Shown one piece after another: positions 24,202 to 36,319 of a stretch of 64,000 bases of DNA (positions within the stretch are counted from its first letter, which is position 1; each line of letters begins with the position of its first letter). Source of the DNA: Sipunculus nudus (taxonomy: Eukaryota > Annelida > Sipuncula > Golfingiida > Sipunculidae); the NCBI GenBank assembly GCA_026874595.1, contig CM049319.1, positions 53,704,917-53,768,916 on the forward strand, in the 5' to 3' direction. Below the pieces are notes generated by a model. It was not told the origin of the DNA. It was given only the letters and a program-made list of their open reading frames with translations, and searched no databases. Both the position numbers and the translations under genes were made by a program.

Positions 24202-24436
24202 GGGGCCTGGACAGTTGAGAGGTAAAACGCCCTGTCCTCTCCGCAAGCGACGCGGGTTCGATTCCCGGCGTGGCTGTGAGAGTGGGCTGTATTTTCCGTC
24301 CAAGGTCGGTGGTTTTCTCCAGGCCCTCCGGTTTCCTCAGCCCTTACAGACTACCGAGCGCATACATCCCAGACATGGAGAGTGCCTCGTATTAGTTATT
24401 ATAACTAGTTGTACAACCCATGTAAAATAAATAAAG
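24202..24436 (+). mobile_element. tRNA-derived SINE (family S1), full-length copy
   Basis: Box A-like GAGAGGTAAAACG and box B GGGTTCGATTCCC about 45 bases apart, then GAGAGTGGGCTGTATTTTCC, a GGTGGTTTTCTCC block, CTTACAGACTACCGA and a tail ending in TGTAAAATAAATAAAG. The tRNA-like head does not fold into a proper cloverleaf with CCA-ready ends, so it is a SINE and not a tRNA gene. Confidence 0.85.
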
Positions 24437-25075
24437 TTTATATTTGGCTGTTACACATCTGCGTTGTTGTCAGTATATGTTTTATATTTTTGTTTTCTAT
24501 TTTACAGATATTACATGTCCTAACCTACTTGTCCATTAGATATGCACAATTTTACCATTACAACTCGATATATCCGACAGTGTACCTCCAATAAATTGGC
24601 ATTTTTCCAATAAAGCAAAGTCAGAGAGGTAAAGCATAGAAATGTAAATATGGAACTAATTCGTTTCATGTTTCTGAACTTCAGTGTAAGGCCAGCATTA
24701 TTTTTGTATAGTGATCTTGATAACTAATAACGTGAGGACAAGAGAAACCAGATGCCATGTCTGTCTCTCAAAAATCTCTGCAATGTTGTCTAATTTTGTG
24801 CCCTATTTTTTATATGCCTAATTATATGGTACATCAACATTTCTTTTACACTGAATAAATTATGATAGGCAACTGTCAGGTCCTATAGCCTGTTGGATGA
24901 GTTATGATCAAATTGCCTGGCCTACGTGTCATTGTACATGAACATGGTTTTTACATCTTTCATGTTTTCTTACTCTTCACCCTGAAATAAAATCATACCT
25001 AAAGTAATTAGAAAACAAATTACAAGAATTAAAGAACTAAAATTATATAAAAAAACTAGAAATGTGCACTCTCTG
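24437..25075. other. No gene recognised
   Basis: AT-rich sequence, short frames only. Confidence 0.45.
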
Positions 25076-25079
25076 GAAT

Positions 25080-25231
25080 GCAGGCCTCCGTAAAGGGACC
25101 TCCATGAAGTGGTCTCATTAATGAGGTCGTCGTCTGAACGAGGCCTGATTTTCAGAGCAAACAGTAATTGGGACCGTGAAAAAGTGGTGTTTTTTTTAGT
25201 TGGTCGCTAAACTGAGGTGGTCGTTAGGCAA

Positions 25232-25232
<1 letters not shown>
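25080..25232. mobile_element. pogo/Tigger-like MITE fragment
   Basis: CTCATTAATGAGGTCGTCGTC, CGAGGCCTGA, AATTGGGACC and CTGAGGTGGTCGTTAGGCAAGG parallel the better-preserved copy at 48862-49038. One end runs into a (TA)n tract and the other is not definable. Confidence 0.5.
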
Positions 25233-25312
<80 letters not shown>

Positions 25313-25440
25313 GGTAGAGTAACCCTTCGTTGTAAGCCTACAGACTAGGCCACAGCGGTATAACTCTGAAGAAAAACAACACTGTAAATTCACAACAGTC
25401 TGTTTCACGGGATCCGACCCGATCATCAGGTGAATGTGGT

Positions 25441-25490
<50 letters not shown>
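25233..25490. repeat. (TA)n tracts flanking a 130-bp spacer
   Basis: Pure TA runs at about 25236-25308 and 25441-25486. The Ile-Tyr-rich minus-strand frame through them is an artefact. Confidence 0.95.
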
Positions 25491-25493
<3 letters not shown>

Positions 25494-25529
25494 AAAACCA
25501 ACGTTATATGTAAAAATACAGAGGCCAAA

Positions 25530-26362
25530 CTATGGCAGACACCAGGGCCACAGTATTAATATACCTCCATTATCTATACCATAAAAGTTAATGTACCGCA
25601 ATGCTTAGTAATACATTAATTGTCGAAAGAAAAGGTTTCATGTAATTTTGCTTTCATCCCAAATTAGAATCATACTTTAAGTAATTAGAAATCAAATTAT
25701 GTTACCAACGTTTCATGTATAAATACAGAACCCAAACTTTGGCAATTGGTATGTGAACTGTAAAGTATCTATAGGAGCTTCACTCCTATGTTAAAGACGG
25801 AAAAAAAGGACCACCAGATTAATAAACATTCCTCTCTATAAATATATCATTTAATTTATCGTGAAGTCGGCACATTTTTCTTGTCTGTTACCAAAAGTAT
25901 TGAGCCAACGTCCTTGTGTTTTAAATGTGTCGTACCACGTGGTGTTTATATACTCTTTATCTGTTTGTGTGTGCAAGCGCAGAAATTTACAAATAAAAAG
26001 TCTTCCCGTCAGTTTCCTTGAGCTTTAACCTTCAACCTGCGGGGATAATGAGTGATTATCACGTGACTTGTGCATGAGTGTCGTGATATAACCCAGAGTG
26101 TTGTTGAGTATAACAGCGAACGTGATGTTTCTTAAGCTTCTACACAAGTAGACTTACAAAAATCCCTCTTTCATGAATCGGCCAGAATATGAAGGCCATT
26201 TAAATGTAAGTTAAAGAATGTAAATGTGATTAAAACGAATCATTATATTTGGTTGAAGGTTGATTATAGAATACCTCTTTTTTTCTCTTAATAAAGGTTC
26301 AACAAGAACAAATGATGTTGAAACAAACAAACCAGAGTTTCTCTTAAATGGTATTTTACAAC
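25530..26362. other. No gene recognised
   Basis: Mixed-composition intergenic sequence. AAATCATACTTTAAGTAATTAGAAA-like words near 25668 and 24988 suggest a dispersed repeat. Confidence 0.4.
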
Positions 26363-26700
26363 AATAGGGTACCTTTGAACAAGATTATTGTTACTTACGG
26401 TAACTCCCGCTTTTGCTTATTTAGCCATCTTTTGTTCATTTAGTGAAACACATAACGTTTGAGTAAGGCATTAAAACTGGCAAATTCCTTTGTTTATTAT
26501 TATAAATTTGAGTGGATCGCTAAAAGGAATACATAAAGCTTCACTACGTTGCATTGAAATATGATTAAAGTTAACATTTAATCGAAAAGATAGATATCTT
26601 AAACTTCTATATCGTTCAAAGTTTGAATACTAGATGGCGCTGATAAGCAAGTGCGGGAGTTACCGTAAGAAACAATAATCTTGTTCAAAGGTACCCTATT
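26363..26700. mobile_element. MITE with about 70-bp terminal inverted repeats
   Basis: Left arm 26363-26434 and right arm 26625-26700 are reverse complements with few mismatches: AATAGGGTACCTTTGAACAA at the tip, then GATTATTGTT, CTTACGGTAACTCCCGC and a CTTAT...GCCATCT stretch. The loop is about 190 bases with no frame. No clear target duplication. Confidence 0.88.
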
Positions 26701-27127
26701 TACATTTCAACATCCACAATTATGCCACTAACCATGCACCTCCGGGTACATGTTTATCTATTTGTCAATATGGACACATGGCCTGTGTTAACCAACCGAA
26801 TGTAGATAGACAAAGTCATATAATGTTAAAAAAAAAATACTTTTCTTGGCAGGAATTGCCTAGCGTTTATTGATATGCGTAGAAAAAGCCAGTAATCACA
26901 TGATTTCTGTACATACTAAGGCAGGGGAATAAATAACCCATAATTTAACAAACAAGTGCAAACATGTATGCCCGCATGGCACGATCGACTTCGTGACAGA
27001 AGCGAGGTGAAGGTATTAACGTCGTTTGCATTCATTGTGCACTCTTGCCTCAATCTAATGCCAATAAGTCGTTCTTATTTCATGCAGAACCAATAAAATA
27101 TATATCATATTAAACCTTATAAAATTT
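26701..27127. other. No gene recognised
   Basis: Spacer between two inverted-repeat elements. Confidence 0.4.
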
Positions 27128-27435
27128 TTCATCTGATGATATATAATATATATTTGTTTCACATACAAGATGTTCGAAATTGTAAACTTAATTTTAAACT
27201 TATTTTTTTATCCCCAAGCATTTTTTTTGTTTACTGACCTATCATGTACCTTTCATATTTAAAATACAATTATAAAATTTTGCTCGAACAAATGTGAAAA
27301 GTCCATGACTATTCGAAATATGCATTTTCGGGGAAAAAATGCTAACTGCAACGATGATCTTGGAATAACTCGTTTTTACAAAAACTTAAGTTTTTTTTAT
27401 GAGATACAAATAAATATTATATATCATCAGATGAA
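27128..27435. mobile_element. MITE with about 30-bp inverted ends
   Basis: TTCATCTGATGATATATAAT at 27128 is mirrored by ATTATATATCATCAGATGAA ending at 27435; the match continues inward through a TATTTGT block. About 308 bp long, AT-rich, noncoding. Confidence 0.82.
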
Positions 27436-27561
27436 TAAGCGCGTCATTGGCTACATATAGCTGTAGGTCGAGGGTGTGTGTGGTGGGGCCTGCCCTATCA
27501 GCATTGACTGCCACTGTAAGTACACGTACACAGCTGCCTCGTACGTGCGTTGTTTTGGTAA

Positions 27562-29311
27562 TTGTATCCGCCAGAACAGAGTTTTGCGGATACTATGTTT
27601 TCAGCTGCACGCCGCCGCCGCCGCCGCCGCGTAGGTGTCCGGAGAACTCCTCCGTAACCGCTGGGTGGAATTTTACGAAACCCGGGATTATGTTCGGGTC
27701 ACATGTGAACTGCTGCGCCCCGATTTTGTTTTGATCTCTGACCTTTCCTCTGCGCTCTGCGTCCGTTTGTGCGTCTGTTTCCACACATAAACCCACATAT
27801 CTCGGGAACCGTTTGACGGATCAGGAAATTTTTTTTGCACAAATGTAGCCCTTGGAGAGCTTTATAACATACACAAAAAATGGTGGCGCCACCTGCAACC
27901 ATGTTTGCACAGTGTCCATCTGTTCGTCTGCCTTGGGTTAAAATCACTCATATCTCTGCAGTGACTTGACTAATTCACCTGAAATTTGGCATGCATATAC
28001 ATCCTGGATAGCTTTTCTGATTTTGTGACAGGTGGCGCCACCTACATTCACGTTTACGCTGCAGACATCCAAGCTCATATCTCGGGAACCGTTTGACCGA
28101 TCAGGAAATTTTTTTGCACAATTGTAGCCCTTGGAGAGCTTTATAACATGCACAAAAAATGGTGGCGCTACCTGCAACCATGTTTGCACAGTGTCCATCT
28201 GTTCGTCTGCCTTGGGTTAAAATCACTCATATCTCTGCAGTGACTTGACTAATTCACCTGAAATTTGGCATGCTTATACATCCTGGATAGCTTTTCTGAT
28301 TTTGTGACAGGTGGCGCCACCTACATTCACGTTTACGCTGCAGACATCCAAGCTCATATCTCGGGAACCGTTTGACCGATCAGGAAAATTTTTTTGCACA
28401 AATGTAGCCCTTGGAGAGCTTTATAACATACACAAAATTGGTGGCGCCACCTGCAACCATGTTTGCACAGTGTCCATCTGTTTGTCTGCCTTGGGTTAAA
28501 ATCACTCATATCTCTGCAGTGACTTGACTAATTCACCTGAAATTCGGCATGCGTATACATCCTGGATAGCTTTTCTGATTTTATGACAGGTGGCGCCACC
28601 TACATTCACGTTTACGCTGCAGACATCCAAGCTCATATCTCGGGAACCGTTTGACCGATTGGGCCAAAATTTTGCATGTGTATAGATCTCGCATAGCTCT
28701 TTATCATACGCAAAACTGGTGGCGCAACCCGCAGCCATTATTGCACAGCTCCTGTCTGTTTGTCTGCCATGGGATAAAATCACTCATCTCTCGGCAGTGG
28801 TTTGACATATCTGGCTAAAATTTTGCAGGTTTATTCATCCCCGACAGCTCTCTTGATTTTATGACAGGTGGCGCCACCTACATTCATGTTTACGCTACAG
28901 ACATCCAAGCTCATATCTCAGGAACTGTTTGACCGATTGGCCAAAGTTTTGCATGTGTATAGTTCTCACATAGCTCTTTATCATGCGCAAAACTGGTGCC
29001 GTCACCTGCAACCATTTTTGCTCAGCGTCCATCTGATTGTCTGCCACGGGCTAAAATCACTCATATACATGTAGTGGTTTGACTTATCTGCCTTAAATTT
29101 TGCATATGTATACAACTTGGACGGCTTTCTGGATTTTGTGGTGGTGGGGGGGGGGGGGCAACCTTCATACACAATTTGGCTGCAGACATCCATGCTAATA
29201 TGCAACACTTCACTCTATTTCCCCTTGCCACTTAATCCATGCCTCACTTCACCCGTTCCACTCTGATTTAGGCGGATACACGAAGTCGCTTGTCGACTAC
29301 CCGTATTCTAG
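27562..29311 (+). mobile_element. Family A Helitron-like element, copy A2
   Basis: Begins TTGTATCCGCC after an A; the 5' hairpin pairs GTATCCGC with GCGGATAC. Then a CCG run, a head with CCGGAGAACTCCTCCGTAACC, tandem units of 279 bp, and near the end GGCGGATAC, a hairpin (AGTCG-CTTGT-CGACT), CCGTATT and CTAG followed by T. The subterminal hairpin, CTRR-type 3' end and A|T target are Helitron hallmarks; the canonical 5' TC is missing, and no Rep/helicase frame is present, so it is non-autonomous. Short frames inside do not encode a recognisable protein. Confidence 0.78.
27795..29190 (+). repeat. Five 279-bp tandem units in copy A2, each a dimer of 140-bp half-units
   Basis: CTCATATCTCGGGAACCGTT-type starts occur at about 27796, 28074, 28353, 28632 and 28910 (spacing 278-279). 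Inside each unit the order TCATATCTC, a TTTGAC or CTTGAC block, AAATTT(T)GCA, a TAGCTT block and GGTGGCGCCACC occurs twice, so each unit is two diverged half-units. Confidence 0.92.
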
Positions 29312-30489
29312 TTAATTTATCAAGTTTTAGTTGAGAATTCATTATGTCACCGGGTTCCCCTCTTTACAGTTAGATTGTAAAGTAAATGACCTAAAAGTAT
29401 CCCCATTTTAAATATTTGATAATTTAGGGTTTACAAACCACGTTCACACCTTGATATTTTGCTTTAAGGTTGAATCATTATCAGTAATACCGAGTTTGGT
29501 CAGTCTTTAGTAAACGCTGTAATTATATCAGATAACCAGAGCTTGACAAAAGACAGATATTGAAAAAACGCAGGAAACATAATGTTCATTCTTCCATTAT
29601 ATGATCATCGGCATGACAGTCGTGCTCCGATACCTATAAATGCATTCATACATGTAAGAGGGAAATTTATGTACAATTGTGAAATAAAAATGTACTGTTA
29701 TACAATGGTCGTTTTATATACGAAACAGCACTGAGCGATATGCCATAGTCAAAGGGAAAACCGGTATTTGTTTATTTCACGGTATTTATCGTGAGGAATG
29801 CCGTAATTCTGTAGTTTTTTACGGTGTTATACCGTCACTCGTTTTATCTTATGTTAAAATTTGTTACTGATATTTGTGTTTGCATTGTGTAGCTGCATAA
29901 ATACGGCGTATGAATCCAGCATTGGAAAGAGCACAGCAACTAGGCCTATATAGTTATTTTCATGCTGAAAAAACTATAAGCGCCACTAAGGCAAAAAAAA
30001 AATTTGGTTCTGAGACACTTTTTTTCATAAATCAATGCGGGCGGGTGATTTTCTTTATTTTCTTTTTTTGTATGTTTCGATAAAAATATCATATACCAGG
30101 GAAAAGTATGATAATAACAGGATTTTTTTTTGCTAAGTAAAAGCACTACAAAACAAAGGAAATTTTATCAAAATATTTTCTCGAAAGAATGTCCTAGCGG
30201 CTGGAACTGAAAATTGGTAACATTCTTTTGAAAATCAAAATAAAAAAATTAAACGCGGGGGTTTAAAATTGATGCGGGCGGTACCACAGAACCATACCTT
30301 TTATTTTTTTGTTCTAGAATAATTAATTACAGGGTATATACTAAGGAAATGTTGGAACTGCACAAATATAAATTCAAGCGTACCCCGTCATCCTTAAAAT
30401 GCCGCCTATACAGCATTTAACGATCAATGGACCAGAATCATCAAAGCCTGCGGCCTTTCAGTTTTAGAGGGGTCCATTCACCTACCTTT
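29312..30489. other. No gene recognised
   Basis: Intergenic sequence with poly-T/A runs. Nothing recognisable as protein. Confidence 0.45.
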
Positions 30490-30810
30490 AGAAAAAGAAT
30501 TTATGTAATTTCTGGCTTCCTCTGTGTATATAATAATAATGTAAGGGTAATTCTGGTTATGAAAAGTTCCTATATCGCCTCCGTGAAGGATAAACTTGTT
30601 TATGAACGTGTTTGTAAACACAGCAAAACGGGAAAAACATGTAACTTACGGTGTTAGGTTGAATATATGCTCAGATAGAAAGGTAACTTGTTGTAAAACG
30701 CCTTTTGCAAAGCGCTGGCTTAACTAACTTTCTGCCAGATGTCCTTGTTGAATTTGTTTTGATTATATTGGCGGACCCCATATATTATTAGCACTATGCT
30801 ATAACAAAAA
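30490..30810 (+). repeat. Dispersed repeat family E, copy 1
   Basis: Shares AATTTATGTAATTTCTGG and a CAGATGTCCTTGTTGAAT...GATTATATTGGCGGACCCC block with copies near 51480-51900 (+) and 46567-46770 (-). It was probably a roughly 400-bp element; ends not resolved. Confidence 0.6.
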
Positions 30811-31224
30811 AGCAGCCAGTGTGCGGTGATATCCACGTATTCTTGCCATTTTTCTAAAAGCTCCAAGGGATTACCTTAGGTTTATTAAGGTCAGACAGTT
30901 GATTAGGCCCCTTTGAGTAATATTATAACGGCCAGGGTTTTACACGTTATATCATTTCCAGTCTACTCTATTCTACCCTGGTGGTACCCAAGTGATTCCT
31001 CCACGTCATTTTGACTAATTCTGACCTTCCCTGTCTATACCCATTCAATGAAACAACCCATGCATTGTATATGTGTACATGTGTGACGGCACTTGTCTTT
31101 CTGACTTGTAAATGGTACAGACCCTGTTTGCAGACCGGGGACAAAACACGTGAGGGCACTGGAGCGAGTTGATAAAAGTTTATATAATTTTGTTTTTCAA
31201 TTATAAATTATTTTTAATGTCAGG

Positions 31225-31251
31225 GCGATAATAATAATAATAATAATAGTA

Positions 31252-31285
<34 letters not shown>

Positions 31286-31432
31286 GAAGGCCTGGACAAT
31301 CGAGGGGTAAAACGCTCGGCTCTCACAGCTGGCAACCCGGGTTCGATCCGGTGTGGTAATGAGAGTGGGTTGTAGTTGACCGACCAAAATCGGTGGTTTT
31401 CACCGGGTCCTCCTGTTTTTCCTCCACTTAAA

Positions 31433-31506
<74 letters not shown>

Positions 31507-31510
31507 TATA
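31225..31510. repeat. (ATA)n microsatellite enclosing a SINE
   Basis: ATA/AAT trinucleotide runs at about 31229-31285 and 31437-31505 on both sides of a SINE copy. Tyr- and Ile-rich frames across it are artefacts. Confidence 0.95.
31287..31436 (+). mobile_element. tRNA-derived SINE (family S1), 3'-shortened copy
   Basis: GGGGTAAAACGCTCGGCTCT and box B GGGTTCGATCC, then GAGAGTGGGTTGTAGTTG, AAATCGGTGGTTTTC and CCTCC. It lacks the tail block of the 24.2-kb copy and ends in A-rich sequence merging with (ATA)n. Confidence 0.82.
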
Positions 31511-31595
31511 GGCAGTAGATATGATGTGGTTAGAATATATGATACGCATAAAAACATACATTTGCTTAATTCGACTTCTACTACTATATATTGCT

Positions 31596-31597
<2 letters not shown>

Positions 31598-31652
<55 letters not shown>
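31598..31652. repeat. (TA)n microsatellite
   Basis: TA dinucleotide run. Confidence 0.97.
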
Positions 31653-31654
<2 letters not shown>

Positions 31655-31913
31655 TTTATCACCAGTGCAATCATTAGAAGTATAGCATAAACTAGAAAAT
31701 TAATGCCGCTGCCCTTAATACTTGTACTACCACTGTATCACTCCTGTCAAAGTCATCATTTAAACATTAATTCACACTTAAATAACTTCAATAAGGCTAA
31801 GTCCAATAATGACAATTATCAGTAAGGTGATCTTAACGGAAGAACGTTTCATTTAATTAATAACGACAAGGGCAAACGAATAACTAAAAGAGCACCGCAA
31901 ACGTGCATAATAA

Positions 31914-32402
31914 GCCCGTCGTGTATCTGATGACCTCTGACCTCATTAAATATGCGTGAATTTGATGAGAGGGTAATTCAGGGGAGAAACTTCATTGGTA
32001 AATATGTAAAGTAAGCTTCATGAAAATCCAAAGGATTTTTGGGAAGGTGCCTCCAAGTGCAGTGACCTATGACCTTATTAAATATGCATGGATTTTGCTG
32101 GAAATCGAACTGAGGAGAGATATATATTTTATTTATTAACAGTTCTGATGAGTTTTATCGAATTCCTTCATATTCTTCGTAAATTATTGCGGCGACACCA
32201 CAAAGTAGCAGAATGACCAGTACTTATTAAATACGCACTGGATGTTGCATGTAACTCAAGCGAGATAATCTGTCAGTTGTTAGTTATGGTTAGTTTCGTG
32301 AAAATCCATTAAACGGTACGTTATCGCGGCGACACTAAAAGTTAACGGACGGACGGACGGACGGACGGACGATGGGTATACCATAATACTCATATGACGG
32401 GC
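31914..32402 (-). mobile_element. Family D non-autonomous element
   Basis: Short inverted ends GCCCGTC (31914-31920) and GACGGGC (32396-32402). On the minus strand it begins with a head holding (CCGT)n followed by TAACTTTTA, the same join as family C at 49.1 kb. Three diverged units of about 140 bp follow, each with a TGTCGCCGC or GTGCCTCC block and a TTAATAAG/ATATTTAA block. No coding capacity. Confidence 0.65.
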
Positions 32403-33220
32403 GTTTATAAAAAGAAAACGCTCTACACGAATCTGACTATAAAATTTCAGTAACGTCAATTTGATTTCAAGGGGGGGATGGTTCATAGGGGCATGAAGGG
32501 TCAGTTTTGTTGTAAACCTGTAAAAATATTGAAATATCCCCCCCCACTTTATTTAAGCTTTAGTAAAATTTCCTCAATTTCCATTTTCATTTACAAAGGC
32601 CTATTATAAATAATGTGAATATGTAGACCCCTTGCTATCGGTATGCAGTTTGCTTCAGCATAACTGCGGTTTCTATAGATGAAAACACATAATCAAATGT
32701 AAGGTCCAACAACACAATAACTTTTAGTGAATGGGGAATAAATAGAACAATTGACTCATATCGAGTTACGTTAGAGTCAGACAGTACAATATCTCTATCG
32801 TCGTCTCAGGTAGGTAAGGTTAGGTCCGGATTGGGTTGAGGTTCCTCCTTCCTGCTGACCTTTAAAATATAAGAATAAGAATAACACGGGCTTCATATAT
32901 GTAGGCCTATGTTAGTGTGTGTGTAACGGTCAAAATCCGATGATCGGGGTTATGGGTCGTTTATATGTGAAATGGGAAATGTCACCATCCATTCAAAAAC
33001 GGTAAAGAAAATGCTAGTTGCCTTAAGGCTATAGTTGCCTTTGTCAACCTTGGTTCAGCTCTTAAAGAACGAACAGAGGGAGTGAGAAAACGCGTGTGGC
33101 GTTTCAAACGTTCGTAGGTAGTCTTTTAAACGTATATAATTACAAAGTAAAACATTAACATTAATTATAGATGTCATAAAATACAAAGTTGGGAAAATGC
33201 ATGTAGCGTTTTAAACGTCC
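32403..33220. other. No gene recognised
   Basis: Intergenic sequence, poly-G and poly-C runs near 32470 and 32540. Nothing coding. Confidence 0.45.
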
Positions 33221-33889
33221 GTATCAAAGTGACGGAACGGACTTCTTGTCCGGGGTTTCCGCCAGTCTGCACAGTGTCAGTTGTTGGTTGCTTGCCAGCA
33301 ATCTTCGATTTTGGCAAGCATGATGGTCAGTTCTGTGTGTCTGTTTGACTGTCTCCACATTTCTGGCCACAGTTTTGTAGCGAACGCTTTCAAACTTACA
33401 CATTTGAAAGAAAACCAGAAGTCCCAGAAGGTTATTGATTAAAGTCAATATAGGTCAAAGGTCGAGCTCAAGGTAATTAGAAAACAACGAAGTCTTATTT
33501 TCGGGATATGGCCGCTAGTTCGGGATATGGCCGCTAGGGGGCGCAGCAGTCGAGCTCCACAACAAATCATATTTTGGCAATATCTCGAAAACTATACACC
33601 TCAATTGCTTAATCTAAAGCTTATTTTCTTCCTCCGGGTCTTCTTCATAACCTGGTCAACTAATTTGGCCTCAAACTTGTGTCACTTTGTCAGTATGTCT
33701 GTCTGCTTGTCAGTTGTCCTCAAATTCGCCTGCTTGCTGGTTCTTCCGTCTACATAAAGTATTGTACAGGCCACGCCATAGCTGCAGAGCTCATTTTCTT
33801 CCTCTTTGTCATTGCGCATTATATTTTTTATCCCCACGTCATTTCCGGCAAGCGCGCGACCTCTGGTCATCTTGTTTGGCTGTTAATAT

Positions 33890-33890
<1 letters not shown>
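33221..33890. other. Possible old GGCG-type repeat; no gene
   Basis: Contains a 20-bp direct duplication (CGGGATATGGCCGCTAG twice, about 33502-33537) followed by GGGGGCGCAGCAG, an ATCTCGAAAACTAT block and a TTTTCTTCCTC word repeated about 170 bases apart (33628, 33796). The physical style resembles the repeat-bearing elements elsewhere, but no ends are visible. Confidence 0.35.
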
Positions 33891-33892
<2 letters not shown>

Positions 33893-33975
<83 letters not shown>

Positions 33976-34015
33976 GAGAGAGACAGAGACAGAGAGAGAC
34001 AGAGACAGAGAGGGG
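33893..34015. repeat. (TA)n(GA)n compound microsatellite
   Basis: A TA run directly followed by GA/GACA repeats. Frames through it are artefacts. Confidence 0.97.
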
Positions 34016-34199
34016 GAGATCGGGAAATACGTGTATACATCACCATCAGCTAGTGTGGAGAAAAGCTAGACGAGTATAAACCGTGCAATGAGGCCGCAAA
34101 AACCTGTACCGTCCTCTTCCCTCTAAGGTTGACTTCACATAGACACACCTCGTGATTCCAGAAGCCCTACCCTTGACCTCTTTATGTAGTTGCCCTCGT

Positions 34200-34328
34200 T
34201 CCCGTTTTACCTGAGCTCGTTTGTTTGCGGTACATTTTAGTTTACAGAGTTTACGGTACTCTCTTTCTATTCGTGCCGCGAGGATCGGTAAGCGTATAAG
34301 TTCTGTATCACGTGTGGGAGTGCCGCAG
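34200..34328 (+). other. Candidate noncoding 5' exon of the ammonium transporter
   Basis: A GC-richer stretch ending in GTGCCGCAG followed by GTAAGC, a near-consensus donor (GT at 34329). The coding exon at 36341 has its own acceptor (TATTTTAG ending 36319), so at least one upstream 5' UTR exon is expected. No start site or transcript evidence is visible; left boundary is arbitrary. Confidence 0.3.
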
Positions 34329-34339
34329 GTAAGCTACAT

Positions 34340-36319
34340 TTTTTGTGTGTCTAAATATCGAACGCACCATGTATCGAATTCATACCATATAACCAATACA
34401 AAATATAATTTATGTGTTTTTATTTACAAATTCTAATGTCCCAGATTTTTAATTTTGGAATAATTTACATATTTTTGTACAACACGTAATAAGTAAGATA
34501 TCACAGTTCAGCATATCAGTTAAGAAGGTAGGTATCAATTCAGTCAATAATGATTGCATACATCGAAGTAAGCCTAATTGTCACAGTATAGGAGTGATGG
34601 CAAATGCAAATACACAGCAGGGGAGAAGGTGGGTATACAATTGATAATTTTACGACAATGAAACCTTCAACATGCACACTCTAGGAATAAAACTTGACTT
34701 CCAGGCCTTTACTGTTTATAGTTGTCACTGTATACGAAAGAAATAATGCAATGCAATGCAATATAATGCGATGCCTTTATGGACATCAATTTGGGACGAA
34801 CTTTAACTGCTTGAACCTCTTACACTAACCTGCGGTCGTGTGAATTTTTTATTTTTTAATGTCTAATTAAGCATTTTTTACTGCATCTTTCCTTGAATTA
34901 TGGCTCTTTCTTGGAACCCCATGGTTTTGTTTAAATTTACGGTTAAAAAAAAGAAATAAATTAAGTTTCAAGCAACCCATTACAAAAATTCTGAGAATTT
35001 TTATCAAACCAAACCTTCACCAAAGTTAGCTATCTCAACATATCATTTGTATGGCGATTTCTGGGATGGGCTTTGGACACATCTTTTTCGTGACATTATC
35101 ATATGAATAAAAATGCAGAAACTCTGAAATATAAAAAGGCCAGTTTGAAATTAAGATCTGTTGTGTAAGGAAATACCAATAATAACCAAAGTCACAGACT
35201 TCTGTAAAGAAATAAGGACAAATCTCCGATAATCTGTCGAAATTTTACCATTTTTTTCTTTGAGACATTGTACCGGAGTACCATCGAAGGGTGGACAAAT
35301 GATTTTATTGGGTCCACATCATCCAAGACCGAGTTCAGTTCCGAGTCCTGGCCACTCTAGGCCAAGTCCAAGAGAGTCAATTAAAAATAGCATGAAGAAG
35401 TCCTTCACGGTCTGATGGAGATACTTGTCTTAAAACTACCTGGTTAAAAAAACCCATCTTGTTGCCGGAAATTAAATGGTCTCTTTGAATCATATTTTGT
35501 TAAATAAATTAAACACACGTACTCTTGACACACATGGGATGTTTTCTGTATTTTTACCTTTACTGAAAAAGAAGTGTTACAAAATCAGAACATATAGCAG
35601 AATATATTGAAGTTATATGTATATTATCACTTATTTATACTGATTATCGCTTATTAAATATGTAAAAACCCAATTATAAACATGCGTGGATCACACTTTA
35701 TTTTGTTTGTTGATATCAGTGTCACTTCGTAGCAGATACATCCACCAAGACTGCAGCCATATTGCACATTGCCTAATTGAATTATCATAAAATGTTAGCC
35801 TTTTTAATAAATGAAATGTAGAAAATAGATAATAAAGTGCTGAAAATTAATGCAACATTTCCCTATATGTTTCATATATATGTGTGGTATATGAGTGTAG
35901 AAAATGTTTATATTCGGGGGAGGGGGGATTTGTCCTGTTTTTCGTAATAAAGGATGATTATCTGGATATATTGAGCGGTTTTCTCACTGCGGACGGGGGG
36001 GGGGGGGCTCTGTCGGTACTCCCATATGGATCGTCCCGTTCACATTCTCAGCTACTACACTAGGAAAAAAGGGTTAAAAGCAGTCTCCGGAGTTTATGAC
36101 ACGGTTGTACCTTGGTATAGACGGAGGTAAAGGTTTTATCATAGTGAACGTTGTCATAAAGTCAAGTCTGTACGTTGACATGCTCGGGTATGCATGACCG
36201 GCACAAGAAAGACAGTAAAGGGCCTTGGGTGGGACCAAGAAACTATAAACACTTAGAAATTCCTGCGTTGTTGGCACAATAAAAATCCCTGTTTATATAT
36301 ATATATATATGTATTTTAG
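34340..36319. other. No gene recognised; possible 5' UTR intron
   Basis: AT-rich with (TGCAA)n-like words near 34746 and a poly-G run near 35997-36007. No coding frame. Confidence 0.45.

Noticed and set aside
24202-24290. tRNA gene
   Set aside because: Box A and box B are present but stems do not form a proper cloverleaf, and the head is joined to a repeated SINE body found at two other places.
27593-29208. Recurrent 60-90 codon frames on both strands in A2 (and 44161-45356 in A3)
   Set aside because: They recur because the 279-280 bp units are copies with a period near a multiple of three. Differences between units do not favour synonymous sites by eye, and no family resemblance is seen.
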